Source: CAVUCH01 sp963739995 (GTDB lineage: Bacteria; Acidobacteriota; Vicinamibacteria; Vicinamibacterales; JAENWD01). Taken from it: 64,000 nucleotides of DNA. The translations under genes and the position numbers were made by a program. This document shows, piece by piece, positions 34,611 to 42,381 of this stretch. Positions within the stretch are counted from its first letter, which is position 1, and every line of letters starts with the position of its first letter. The stretch lies in NCBI GenBank assembly GCA_963739995.1, contig CAVUCH010000008.1:1-64000 (forward strand), in the 5' to 3' direction. The notes under the pieces are model-generated. The model was not told the origin of the DNA, did not search any database, and was given only the letters and a program-made list of their open reading frames with translations.

Positions 34611-35831
34611 ATGCCTGCTTCCATCCTACCCGAGGCGCTCCGGGATGCGCCGCTCACGGGAATCACGGTGCTCGATCTCACCCGGGTGCTGTCAGGGCCC
34701 TACTGCACCATGCTGCTCGGCGACATGGGCGCACGGGTGATCAAGATCGAGCAGCCGGGACGCGGGGACGACACGCGCGCCTGGGGGCCGCCGTTCGTGG
34801 GCGACGAGAGTGCCTACTTTCTGAGCGTCAACCGCAACAAGGAAAGCGTCACGATCGACTTCAAGGCGCCAGACGGCCGGGCCCTGATCGAACGCCTTGC
34901 AGCAGAGGCCGACATCCTGATCGAAAACTTCCGGCCTGGCACGCTCGCACGGGTCGGACTCGATTACGCGACGCTCGGGGCACGGCATCCGGGCCTGGTC
35001 TACGCGTCCATCTCCGGCTTCGGACAGAGCGGCCCGCGACGCGACGAACCGGGCTATGACGCCGTCGTCCAGGCCGAGTCCGGTCTGATGAGCATCACGG
35101 GACCGGGAGACGGGCCCGCCTACCGCCTCGGCGTGGCCGTGGCCGATCTCGTGACGGGTATGTTCGCGATGCAGGGCATCCTGCTGGCGCTCATTGCCCG
35201 TGGCCGGTCGGGACGCGGCCAGCAGGTGGACGTGGCAATGCTGGATGCCGCCGCCGCACTCCTGACGTATCAGGCATCAATCTACTTCACCACAGGCGAA
35301 CCGCAGGGTCGCATGGGAAACCGCCATCCGTCCATCGCGCCCTACGACACGTTCGACGCGCGGGACGGCGAGTTCGTCCTCGCCGTCGGTCACGATGCGC
35401 AGTTCGCGCGGCTCTGCGAGGTCACGGGGCTCGATGCGCTCGCACGCGATCCGCGCTTTGCGACGAACGCCGGCCGCGTCCGGCACTACGAGGAGCTGCT
35501 GCCCGCGCTCGCCGCCGCCTTCCGCGGGAGGTCGCGCGGGGACTGGATCGCCACGCTGACCCGGGCGGGGGTGCCCGCAGGATCTGTGCGTGACGTCGGT
35601 GAGGTGCTGCGCGATCCGCAACTCCTCCACCGCGCGATGATCGAAAGCATCGACCACGCCACCGCTGGCACTATCCGGCAACTCGGCATTCCAGTGAAGC
35701 TCTCCGGGACTCCGGGAGCGATCACGCGGCCGCCGCCGACGCTCGGCCAGCACACCGATGATGTGCTCGCGGCCGACCTCGGTCTCGCCCCGCCGGAGAT
35801 CGCACGGCTGCGAGCCGCCGGCATCGTGTGA
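34611..35831 (+). CDS. CaiB/BaiF family (class III) CoA-transferase
   Basis: 406 residues. Family motifs: VLDLTRVLSGPYCTMLLGDMGA, VIKIEQPGRGDDTR, NKESVTIDFK, ENFRPG and the catalytic Asp in PGYDAVVQAESGLMSITG (about residue 153). It moves CoA between an acyl-CoA and a free acid; the acids cannot be told. It starts two bases from the start of the divergent glutaredoxin gene. No ribosome-binding site is visible and a TAGAAT lies 5 bases before the ATG, so the transcript may be leaderless. Confidence 0.92.
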   Translation: MPASILPEALRDAPLTGITVLDLTRVLSGPYCTMLLGDMGARVIKIEQPGRGDDTRAWGPPFVGDESAYFLSVNRNKESVTIDFKAPDGRALIERLAAEADILIENFRPGTLARVGLDYATLGARHPGLVYASISGFGQSGPRRDEPGYDAVVQAESGLMSITGPGDGPAYRLGVAVADLVTGMFAMQGILLALIARGRSGRGQQVDVAMLDAAAALLTYQASIYFTTGEPQGRMGNRHPSIAPYDTFDARDGEFVLAVGHDAQFARLCEVTGLDALARDPRFATNAGRVRHYEELLPALAAAFRGRSRGDWIATLTRAGVPAGSVRDVGEVLRDPQLLHRAMIESIDHATAGTIRQLGIPVKLSGTPGAITRPPPTLGQHTDDVLAADLGLAPPEIARLRAAGIV

Positions 35832-35858
35832 CCACAACGATTTGGTAAGCTGCCGCAC

Positions 35859-36287
35859 ATGGAAATCTCGCTCGTCCGCAAGCGCCTGCGCGACAGCATC
35901 GAGGAGGCGCAGAAGAATGCCAAGGCGCGGCGGGCTGCGAACCAGGCGGCAACCGAGGCGTGGGAGCAGGTGCTCGAACGAGTGGTGACCCCCCTGCTGC
36001 AGCAGGTGTCACAAGTCCTGAAGTCGGAAGGATACGCCTTCCGGGTCATCACGCCTGCCGGCACCGTTCGCCTGACATCGGAACGCTCCCCGGACGATTA
36101 CATCGAGGTGGGGATGGACACCTCAGGACCCGTGCCCGTTGTCGTCGCCCGCGTGAACCGCACGCGCGGGCGCGAGCAATTCAACGACGAGCACATCGTT
36201 GCCTCCGGTGACGCCATTCCAGGGCTGAGCGATGAGAGACTGCTGGATCTCTTCGCCAGCGTGCTTGGTCCGTTCCTCGAGAGATGA
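35859..36287 (+). CDS. Hypothetical cytoplasmic protein
   Basis: 142 residues beginning 27 bases after the CoA-transferase, same direction. Residues 1-60 are strongly helical and charged (KRLRDSIEEAQKNAKARRAANQAATEAWEQVLERV), likely a coiled coil. Residues 60-142 are a mixed alpha/beta domain with VITPAGTVRLTSERSPDDYIEVGMD. There is no signal peptide or membrane segment. I do not recognise the family. Confidence 0.75.
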   Translation: MEISLVRKRLRDSIEEAQKNAKARRAANQAATEAWEQVLERVVTPLLQQVSQVLKSEGYAFRVITPAGTVRLTSERSPDDYIEVGMDTSGPVPVVVARVNRTRGREQFNDEHIVASGDAIPGLSDERLLDLFASVLGPFLER

Positions 36288-36294
36288 GTTGTCC

Positions 36295-36350
36295 GCCGGG
36301 ACTGAAGTCCCGGCTCTACATCGCGCGCTAGTGTCCGGCCGGGACACTAG
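36295..36350. terminator. Dispersed hairpin repeat followed by a second hairpin
   Basis: GCCGGGACTGAAGTCCCGGC at 36295-36314 is a copy of the dispersed repeat. CTAGTGTCC at 36328-36336 pairs with GGACACTAG at 36342-36350 around a 5-base loop; its right arm contains the ubiE stop codon. They separate two converging genes and probably act as a two-way terminator region. Confidence 0.65.
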
Positions 36351-37081
36351 GCCTTCCTTGCCTCGTGAATGGCGATCAACCCTCCGAGCACCCGGCGCCA
36401 CCGTGCCGCGGTGAATCCGCTCGCCTGCAGCAGCTCGACGACCGCGGGCGCCCCGGGGTAGACGCGAATCGATTCCGGGATGTAGCGGTAGGTGTCCGGA
36501 TCACGGTGCAGCACCCACCCGAGTGCGCTCCCGACCACCGACAGGTACACGTGATAGGCGGTCCGGACAACGGGATTGGACGGCCGGTTGAAGTCGAGCG
36601 ACAGGAACAGGCCGCCGGGCCTCAGCACGCGCGCGATCTCGCGGATCGCGAGCGGGAGGTCCGGCACGTTGCGCAGGCCGTACCCGGTGGTGACGATGTC
36701 GAACGAGGCCGCGGGCAGCGGCAGGGCGCACATATCCCCCACGAGAAAGTGCGGGCGCGGACGTTCCCGACCGTTCTGCGCCATCTCCGATTTGGCGCGG
36801 GCCAGCTCGATCATGCGCGGCGTGATGTCGAGTCCCACCGCGTGCGCCCCGCGGCGCGCCGCCAGCCAGGTGATGTCCCCGGTGCCGCACGCGAGGTCGA
36901 GCAGCCCGCGGCCGGCCAGGGCCCCGGCACGCGCGAGAAGCCTCCGTTTCCACCGCCCATCCTGCCCGTAGGACAGCCAGACCGTGATCAGATCGTAGCG
37001 ATCCGCGATGGTTGCGAAGAGCCGGCGCACGTGCGGGGCTTTGCCCGCAGGGGTCGCGATGGTGTCACGCAGCCGCGTCAC
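36347..37081 (-). CDS. ubiE: Demethylmenaquinone/ubiquinone C-methyltransferase
   Basis: 244 residues from GTG 37081; an open frame continues upstream into the antisense of the next gene and is rejected. It is a SAM methyltransferase with motif I LLDLACGTGDITWLAA, FATIADRYDLITVWLSYGQDGRWKRR at the N-terminus and TTGYGLRNVPDLPLAIREIARVLRPGG (UbiE/MenG signature). Because the window encodes futalosine-type menaquinone genes (mqnE, mqnD), the likely substrate is demethylmenaquinone, the last step of menaquinone synthesis. Confidence 0.93.
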   Translation of the reverse strand: MTRLRDTIATPAGKAPHVRRLFATIADRYDLITVWLSYGQDGRWKRRLLARAGALAGRGLLDLACGTGDITWLAARRGAHAVGLDITPRMIELARAKSEMAQNGRERPRPHFLVGDMCALPLPAASFDIVTTGYGLRNVPDLPLAIREIARVLRPGGLFLSLDFNRPSNPVVRTAYHVYLSVVGSALGWVLHRDPDTYRYIPESIRVYPGAPAVVELLQASGFTAARWRRVLGGLIAIHEARKA

Positions 37082-37177
37082 GTTCCGAGCATACCGTGCA
37101 GGCTGGCCGACCTGACGTAAGATCCGCGCGTGCATCTCGTCGCTCTCGCCGCATCGGCGCACTGCCGGGAGACATTC

Positions 37178-38020
37178 GTGCGTTCCATTCAGAGCCTTTT
37201 TCTGGGGCTGGCCGTCGCCTGGCCCGCAGCCGCCGGCGCGCAGCAGCCAACTGCCGCCGCGCCGTCCGCACGTCCATTCGAAATCGTCGACAACTCCTTT
37301 CTCGTCGAGGAGGCCTACAACCAGGAGGCCGGGATCTTTCAGAACATCTTCGGGGCGCTGCGTAACGAGGGCGGGCAATGGGCTGCGACGTTCACCCAGG
37401 AGTGGCCGGCGCCGAGCGTGCGGCACCAGCTCTCATACGCGCTCGTGTTCGACAACGAGGGCCGCGGCAGCATGGGAGACGTCGCGATCAACTATCGGTA
37501 CCAGCTGCGAACGGGCGAGGGCGGCGGGACGGCCCTGTCCCCCAGGATCTCATTGCTGCTGCGGGCGCGCCGGGAACACAGCCTGGAGGCGGCGCGTGTC
37601 GGGCTGGAACTGAATTTTCCTGCAAGCCGGCAGTTCGGCAACATCTATCTCCACGGTAATGCGGGCGTGCGGATATATCCGCAGGTGGAGAGCAGCGTGT
37701 TTCCCTCCCCGGTAGAACTGCCGGCGCCGCACGACGTCACGCTCGTCAACCCGTTCCTTGCCGGTAGCGCGATCCTGCGAGTGAAGCCGATGCTGAACCT
37801 GATGTTCGAGAGTGTCGTGCTCTTCGAGGAGAGCATCGTTGGGCGCGCCAAGACGGCTCACGACACCACGGTGATCCTTTCGCCGGGAACGAGGTTCGGC
37901 TGGAACCTCGGCGATCACCAGCTGATACTCGGGGCCGCGGTGCCATTCGAGCACGCCTCGGGCGAGACCAACACGGGTGTATTTGGCTACGCGTCCTGGG
38001 AGCTGCCCTTCCGCCGCTGA
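37178..38020 (+). CDS. Outer-membrane beta-barrel-like hypothetical protein
   Basis: 280 residues from GTG 37178, chosen because GGGAGA lies 6 bases ahead and a signal peptide (VRSIQSLFLGLAVAWPAAAGAQ) follows. The rest alternates short amphipathic strands (WAATFTQEWPAPSVRHQLSYALVF, DVAINYRYQL, ARVGLELNFPASRQFGNIYLHGNAGV) and ends in the aromatic strand GVFGYASWELPFRR, as expected for a barrel of about 12 strands. The family is not identified. Its last 34 bases overlap the end of the convergent gph gene. Confidence 0.72.
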   Translation: MRSIQSLFLGLAVAWPAAAGAQQPTAAAPSARPFEIVDNSFLVEEAYNQEAGIFQNIFGALRNEGGQWAATFTQEWPAPSVRHQLSYALVFDNEGRGSMGDVAINYRYQLRTGEGGGTALSPRISLLLRARREHSLEAARVGLELNFPASRQFGNIYLHGNAGVRIYPQVESSVFPSPVELPAPHDVTLVNPFLAGSAILRVKPMLNLMFESVVLFEESIVGRAKTAHDTTVILSPGTRFGWNLGDHQLILGAAVPFEHASGETNTGVFGYASWELPFRR

Positions 38021-38691
38021 CCCGCGAGCGCCGCCGGACCGAGGAACCTGCGCAGGACGTGCGGTAGCTCCGACGGGGCGTCCACGAACAGCTCGTCGCC
38101 CCGGAACGCGTCGGCGGGGCAACCCGCGAAACCGAAGCCGTACCGCGTCAGACACGCGTGCGTGCCGGCATTCTGAGCGGTGCGCAGATCGACGAGCGAA
38201 TCGCCGATCATCACCGCCGGCTCCGCATCGGCCCCAGCTTCGCGCACCAGCCACCGGAGGCCGGCCGGATCCGGCTTGGGTCCGATGGCCGCGTCGCCGC
38301 CGAGCACCCATTCGAACGCCGGACGCAGCTCGAGACCCTCCAGGATGCGTGCGGTTGCTGCGCCGGGCTTGTTCGTGAGGACCGCAAGCCGCGCCCACCG
38401 CCGCAGCTCGTCCAGCGCCTCCGGGATACCGGCGTACGGCCGTGTGTGCACGAGCAGCCGCTCATCGTAGAACGCAAGAAACCGGGCGAGCGCCTGTGCC
38501 GGGTCCGCCTGAATGCCGCGCGCCGCCATCAACCGGGCGACCAGCACGGCAGCGCCTTCCCCCACCATGCGGATCACGCTCGGCTCATCGAGCGGCGCTG
38601 CGTCATAGCTCACGAGCAATGCGTTGGCGCTGTCCGCAAGATCCCGGCTCGAATCCACGAGAGTGCCGTCGAGATCGAAGACGAGGAGCAT
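37987..38691 (-). CDS. gph: Phosphoglycolate phosphatase-like HAD hydrolase
   Basis: 234 residues. HAD motif I FDLDGTLVDS at the N-terminus, motif II LTNKPG, motif III Lys in GPKPDPAGL and motif IV MIGDSLVDLRTAQNAG are all present, with a helical cap (about 20-80). It matches Gph, which dephosphorylates 2-phosphoglycolate arising from DNA repair or oxygenation reactions; other sugar-phosphate substrates are possible. The 3' end overlaps the barrel protein gene by 34 bases, tail to tail. Confidence 0.9.
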   Translation of the reverse strand: MLLVFDLDGTLVDSSRDLADSANALLVSYDAAPLDEPSVIRMVGEGAAVLVARLMAARGIQADPAQALARFLAFYDERLLVHTRPYAGIPEALDELRRWARLAVLTNKPGAATARILEGLELRPAFEWVLGGDAAIGPKPDPAGLRWLVREAGADAEPAVMIGDSLVDLRTAQNAGTHACLTRYGFGFAGCPADAFRGDELFVDAPSELPHVLRRFLGPAALAGQRRKGSSQDA

Positions 38692-38720
38692 GGGGCTGGT
38701 TCGTCAGTTGAACCGAACGC

Positions 38721-39149
38721 TCACCGCCAACCCTCGTGGCGTGTCTCGTCCCCGCTGTAGCTGGCAAACGACGTGGGTGTTTCCCAGACGGTGACGCGCA
38801 CGACCGGGAGACCGGCTCCGGCGGCGTGATCGTATATGACCTTCGCGATATGCTCGACGGTGGGATTCGAGTCTACGAGGAAGATGGGTTCCCCGAGTGC
38901 CTGCAGGGGCGCCACGAGCGGGTCGTCACGGCGCAGGACCATCTGGTGATCGATCGTCTCGTCGATCCAGCCCTTGACGATGCGCTTGATGTCGCTGAAG
39001 TCACAGACCATGTTGCGATTGTCGAGCGATCCCGTCCGCACTTCGATCTCCGCGACGGCGTTGTGACCGTGCGGATGCTTGCAGATGCCGTCGTAGTCGA
39101 GCAGGCGGTGACCGTAGCAGAACTCGATCTTCTTGGTAACTGAATACAT
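38721..39149 (-). CDS. queD: 6-carboxy-5,6,7,8-tetrahydropterin synthase
   Basis: 142 residues. QueD turns dihydroneopterin triphosphate into 6-carboxytetrahydropterin, the second step to queuosine. Zinc ligands H14, H27 and H29 and the catalytic Cys23 are visible in CYGHRLLDYDG and GICKHPHGH. The PTVEHIAKVIYDH helix is also typical. It is transcribed divergently from queC, with only 24 bases between their start codons. Confidence 0.95.
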   Translation of the reverse strand: MYSVTKKIEFCYGHRLLDYDGICKHPHGHNAVAEIEVRTGSLDNRNMVCDFSDIKRIVKGWIDETIDHQMVLRRDDPLVAPLQALGEPIFLVDSNPTVEHIAKVIYDHAAGAGLPVVRVTVWETPTSFASYSGDETRHEGWR

Positions 39150-39173
39150 GGGGTCGATTGTACAGGCGATATC

Positions 39174-39863
39174 GTGGTGACCGGGCAGGCCAGCGGTTCA
39201 TCAGCCGGCACCGCGGTGCTGTTCTCCGGCGGGCTCGACTCGGCCGTGCTGCTCGCTCTCGAGGCACAGCGATTCGCAGTGCTCCCGATCTACGTCAGCG
39301 TTGGTCTGGCGTGGGAACCCGCCGAGCGCGCGGTCGCGGAGCACCTGCTCGGGCATCCGCTCTTCGCCGGCCGGACGCGGCCGCTGGCGACGCTGTCCAT
39401 CCCGATCGGCGACGTCTACCCGTCGAGCCATTGGGCCATTCGCGGCGACCCGCCGGCCTACGAGACGCCGGACCAGGACGTGTACCTCGTCGGCCGCAAC
39501 CTGCTGCTGCTCGCGAAGGCGGCCATCCTCTGCGCGCGACAAGGCATCGGCCGGATCGCGCTCGGTCCGCTCGCCGGCAACCCGTTCCCGGATGCGCGGC
39601 CCGCATTCTTCGCGGCCATGGCCGAGGCCCTTTCGCTCGGCCTCGAGCACCCGCTCGCGATCGTGCGGCCGTTCGAAGCGATGCACAAGGAAGACGTCAT
39701 CACGCTCGGCGCGACACTCGGCGTGCCGTTCGAACTGACGCTCTCGTGCATGAACCCGGCAGGGGGCGTCCACTGCAACGCCTGCAGCAAGTGCCGCGAA
39801 CGGCAGCAGGCGTTCACCGCCGCCGGCCTCGCCGACCCGGCGCGCTACAAGGTCCGCCGCTGA
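39174..39863 (+). CDS. queC: 7-cyano-7-deazaguanine synthase
   Basis: 229 residues from GTG 39174 (GTG 39177 possible). It has the PP-loop ATPase motif LFSGGLDSAVLL (about 16-27) and the C-terminal zinc cysteines LSCMNPAGGVHCNACSKCRER. QueC converts 7-carboxy-7-deazaguanine to preQ0 with ATP and ammonia. It is paired with queD; queE and queF are not in the window. The protein is slightly diverged from Escherichia QueC in the middle section, but the catalytic parts are intact. Confidence 0.94.
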   Translation: MVTGQASGSSAGTAVLFSGGLDSAVLLALEAQRFAVLPIYVSVGLAWEPAERAVAEHLLGHPLFAGRTRPLATLSIPIGDVYPSSHWAIRGDPPAYETPDQDVYLVGRNLLLLAKAAILCARQGIGRIALGPLAGNPFPDARPAFFAAMAEALSLGLEHPLAIVRPFEAMHKEDVITLGATLGVPFELTLSCMNPAGGVHCNACSKCRERQQAFTAAGLADPARYKVRR

Positions 39864-39875
39864 ATTCTTGTATCC

Positions 39876-39895
39876 GCCGGGACTGAAGTCCCGGC
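39876..39895. repeat. Dispersed hairpin repeat
   Basis: GCCGGGACTGAAGTCCCGGC, 13 bases after the queC stop codon, followed by GCCACAT (the usual tail CTCTACAT slightly changed). Confidence 0.85.
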
Positions 39896-39967
39896 GCCAC
39901 ATCGGAGGCGGCCGAACACGAAGGACACGGCCGGCGGAACCAGTGGCCTCACCCGCACTCGTCAGAG

Positions 39968-40417
39968 TCACAGGGGCCGGCCGGTCTCGCTCGTCCAGCC
40001 GGGATCCGCAATGAGCTTGCGTCCCTCGAGCGGCATCGCCGCGGATGGCGTGTCGCCCGTGGGCTTGAACAGCGCGGCGTCCACCTTGCGTAGCGTGCGC
40101 GCGAGCAGGTGCTCGTTCGGCGCCCATACGACGAGCACGCCCGCGCTCTGGTCTGGCGGAAAGCGCCGGTCATCGAGGTAATCACGATCGAGGGTCACCA
40201 GGGTGCGATGCAACTGCCGCGCGAGGCGGAAATGATGCAGGTCGGCGGCGCGCCGCAGGTCGGCGTGCTCCATGACGAAGAGCACGTCCCAGTGCAGCCG
40301 CTCGCGCATGAAGGCCACGATGCCGGCCGGCATGTTGGCATCCGCATAGACACGCGGGCCCGCGAGTCGCTCCGCGTGCGGCGCCAGCTCGCTGAAGAGA
40401 GTGCCCATGGTCATCAC
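39968..40417 (-). CDS. DUF5615/Mut7-C-like PIN-fold protein
   Basis: 149 residues. VYADANMPAGIVAFMRERLHWDVLFVMEHADLRRAADLHHFRLA.. and RTLVTLDRDYLDDRRFPPDQSAGVLVV carry the ordered acidic residues (DAN, EH..LR, DRDYLDD) of the DUF5615/Mut7-C group of PIN-like nucleases. Some members are toxins, others stand-alone RNases; no small antitoxin gene is adjacent. Start at ATG 40417; ATG 40408 is also possible. It lies 20 bases after the deoxyhypusine-synthase-like gene. Confidence 0.78.
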   Translation of the reverse strand: MMTMGTLFSELAPHAERLAGPRVYADANMPAGIVAFMRERLHWDVLFVMEHADLRRAADLHHFRLARQLHRTLVTLDRDYLDDRRFPPDQSAGVLVVWAPNEHLLARTLRKVDAALFKPTGDTPSAAMPLEGRKLIADPGWTSETGRPL

Positions 40418-40437
40418 GACCGGCTCGAAGATGCCCG

Positions 40438-41607
40438 TCAGCGATGCCGTTCGAGATCCGGCATCGTCGTCTGATCGCCCTCCGCCGCTCTCGGCCGGGT
40501 ACGCGCTTCCACGGCCTGCTGCTTCAACGTCTCAACCAGTGAGGTGCGCTTGTGGACCAACTCGCGCCGCTCGCGGCGGTTCCACCGCGACCCGACCGCG
40601 TACTCCGCGAACAGCGGAAACGCGATCGTCGAGTCGGCATAGCAGACGGCCGTGTCGGGCAGCACGCCGGGATTGACTTTGCCCCAGCTCACCGCCTCTG
40701 CTGGCGTCGCCCCTGACAGGCCACCCCAGACGACCTGGTCGGTCGTGAACTGGATGAAGTAGTCGTTACCACCCTTGGGGATGCTGTAGACCTCCCATAG
40801 CGTGGGCTGTGCCTGGAGGTAGAAGTTCTTGGGCGACCCGCCGCCCAGGATCACGCACCCGTTCTGCTTCCCGGCGAGCACGATGGCGCACACCTCGTTG
40901 ACATCGCGGTTCGGATCGATCATCAGGCGGCTGCCGGTGATCAATTCGTGGTACGCGACGTTCATCCCGATCGAGCTGTCGCCGGGCGACGAGGTATAGA
41001 TCGGCACGCCGTACTTCGCCGCCGCCGCGACGACGGAGTATTCCTGGCACCCGGGCTGCCGCTCCAGAAGATCGAGCCCGAGCCGGTAGTGCAGCTCGGA
41101 GCTCGCAATCGGCTCGTCCACACCAAGGCGCACGAGGAAGTCTCGGACGTAGCTGTCGGTTTCGAGCAACACCGTGGCCGGAAACAGCACGTCGTAGATG
41201 CGGATGATTCCCTGGTCGTACAGGTCGACATCGTTCACGAAGGGCGAGCCGCGATGCAGCGTGAAGTTCAGCGCGTAATGCAGATCGTGATACAGGTTCG
41301 CGCCCGTGCTGATCAGGAAGTCGACCAGCCCGCGTTCCATCAGCTCGACGATGCACCCGCCGAGACCGGCGGGGGTGAGCGCACCAGCGACGGTGAGTCC
41401 GATGGTCGTGTCGCTCTCCGGGGCGAGCATCTTGTCGGTGTAGATGCGGCAGGCCTCCGAGAGCCGCGCGGCGTTGAACGCCTGGAACCCCTCGTCGATG
41501 AGCACCCGCACGTCGGCACTGCCGCGGGGCCGGTAGTACGTGATGGGCTTGCCGGAGAGATACTGCGGCGTCGAAGGACCAGACGCTCCCGGCGCACGAT
41601 GCGGCAC
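40438..41607 (-). CDS. Bacterial deoxyhypusine synthase-like enzyme
   Basis: 389 residues from GTG 41607. It shows strong family features: TVAGALTPAGLGGCIVELMERGLVDFLISTGANLYHD (NAD-binding core), PIYTSSPGDSSIGMN, LMIDPNRDVNEVCAIV, GCVILGGGSPKNFYLQ and the Lys loop GATPAEAVSWGKVNP (Lys about residue 308). In eukaryotes and archaea this enzyme modifies eIF5A with spermidine's aminobutyl group. Bacteria lack eIF5A, and bacterial relatives are thought to make homospermidine or act on other amines. It is followed by a PIN-fold gene. The substrate is unknown. Confidence 0.88.
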   Translation of the reverse strand: MPHRAPGASGPSTPQYLSGKPITYYRPRGSADVRVLIDEGFQAFNAARLSEACRIYTDKMLAPESDTTIGLTVAGALTPAGLGGCIVELMERGLVDFLISTGANLYHDLHYALNFTLHRGSPFVNDVDLYDQGIIRIYDVLFPATVLLETDSYVRDFLVRLGVDEPIASSELHYRLGLDLLERQPGCQEYSVVAAAAKYGVPIYTSSPGDSSIGMNVAYHELITGSRLMIDPNRDVNEVCAIVLAGKQNGCVILGGGSPKNFYLQAQPTLWEVYSIPKGGNDYFIQFTTDQVVWGGLSGATPAEAVSWGKVNPGVLPDTAVCYADSTIAFPLFAEYAVGSRWNRRERRELVHKRTSLVETLKQQAVEARTRPRAAEGDQTTMPDLERHR

Positions 41608-41690
41608 GCGTGTTCTTTGCCTCCCGCCGTAGCTTACCACCGCTGCTTGACAGCGAGGTTGAGCGCGGGCCAAGGTTAGCGCGTCCTCAC

Positions 41691-42125
41691 ATGGATTCCA
41701 CGACCATCATCGTGCTCGCCGGGGCGGTCGTTCTGGTTGTGCTGCTCACGTTCGTCATGTGGGTGGTTTTCCGGAACCTGCCGTTCGCGGATGGCACTGT
41801 GTTCCGGGCAAGCCGCTTGAGCCGGGGCAATCGACTGTTCCCGACGCAGGTGGCCGTTACACCGACAAGCGTCGTGCACTACACGCCCCACTGGATCGGC
41901 GCGCACGAGCACTCGATCCACATGGCCCACATCGCATCGGTCCGCGTGGACAGCAGGATGCTGTTTTCCGACGTCTTCATCGAGACGACCGGAGGCACCG
42001 GCGGTATCCGCTGCACGGGTCACCGCAAAGCCGACGCGGACCTGATGAAACAGCAGATCGAACGCTACCAGTCGGAGTACTACCGGTCCGACGCGCCGCA
42101 GACGCGGTCTCCCCTCCCATCCTGA
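41691..42125 (+). CDS. Membrane protein with one TM helix and a PH-like domain
   Basis: 144 residues from ATG 41691. One N-terminal transmembrane helix (TIIVLAGAVVLVVLLTFVMWVVF, residues 4-26) is followed by a beta-rich domain (FPTQVAVTPTSVVHYTP.., HSIHMAHIASVRVDSRMLFSDVFIETTGGTGGI) resembling bacterial pleckstrin-homology-like domains. It ends in a charged helix. The gene stands alone; function unknown. Confidence 0.7.
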   Translation: MDSTTIIVLAGAVVLVVLLTFVMWVVFRNLPFADGTVFRASRLSRGNRLFPTQVAVTPTSVVHYTPHWIGAHEHSIHMAHIASVRVDSRMLFSDVFIETTGGTGGIRCTGHRKADADLMKQQIERYQSEYYRSDAPQTRSPLPS

Positions 42126-42381
42126 CGCCGCACGGCCGGGCGGGCTGAGACAGCCCGTTTCGTCAGACGGCTACGAATTCTGCACGCGAGCCCCGGACCG
42201 GCGGAAGCATCATTCGCCGTACCACGGAGCAAATCTCGCCCAAATACCTCCCGTCAGCGGCTTTCTCGGCAACATCGCAGTGGCAGGAACGTTGCGTGAG
42301 TTCGACGTTGGATTCCCCGGTACACGGGCTCCTCGTGAGCCTGGGTGCGCGCAAGGCACCGTCACGTGAGATCGCGCTCGT

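Noticed and set aside
39968..40417. Toxin-antitoxin pair
   Set aside because: The PIN-like protein has no small antitoxin gene beside it; the upstream gene is a metabolic enzyme.
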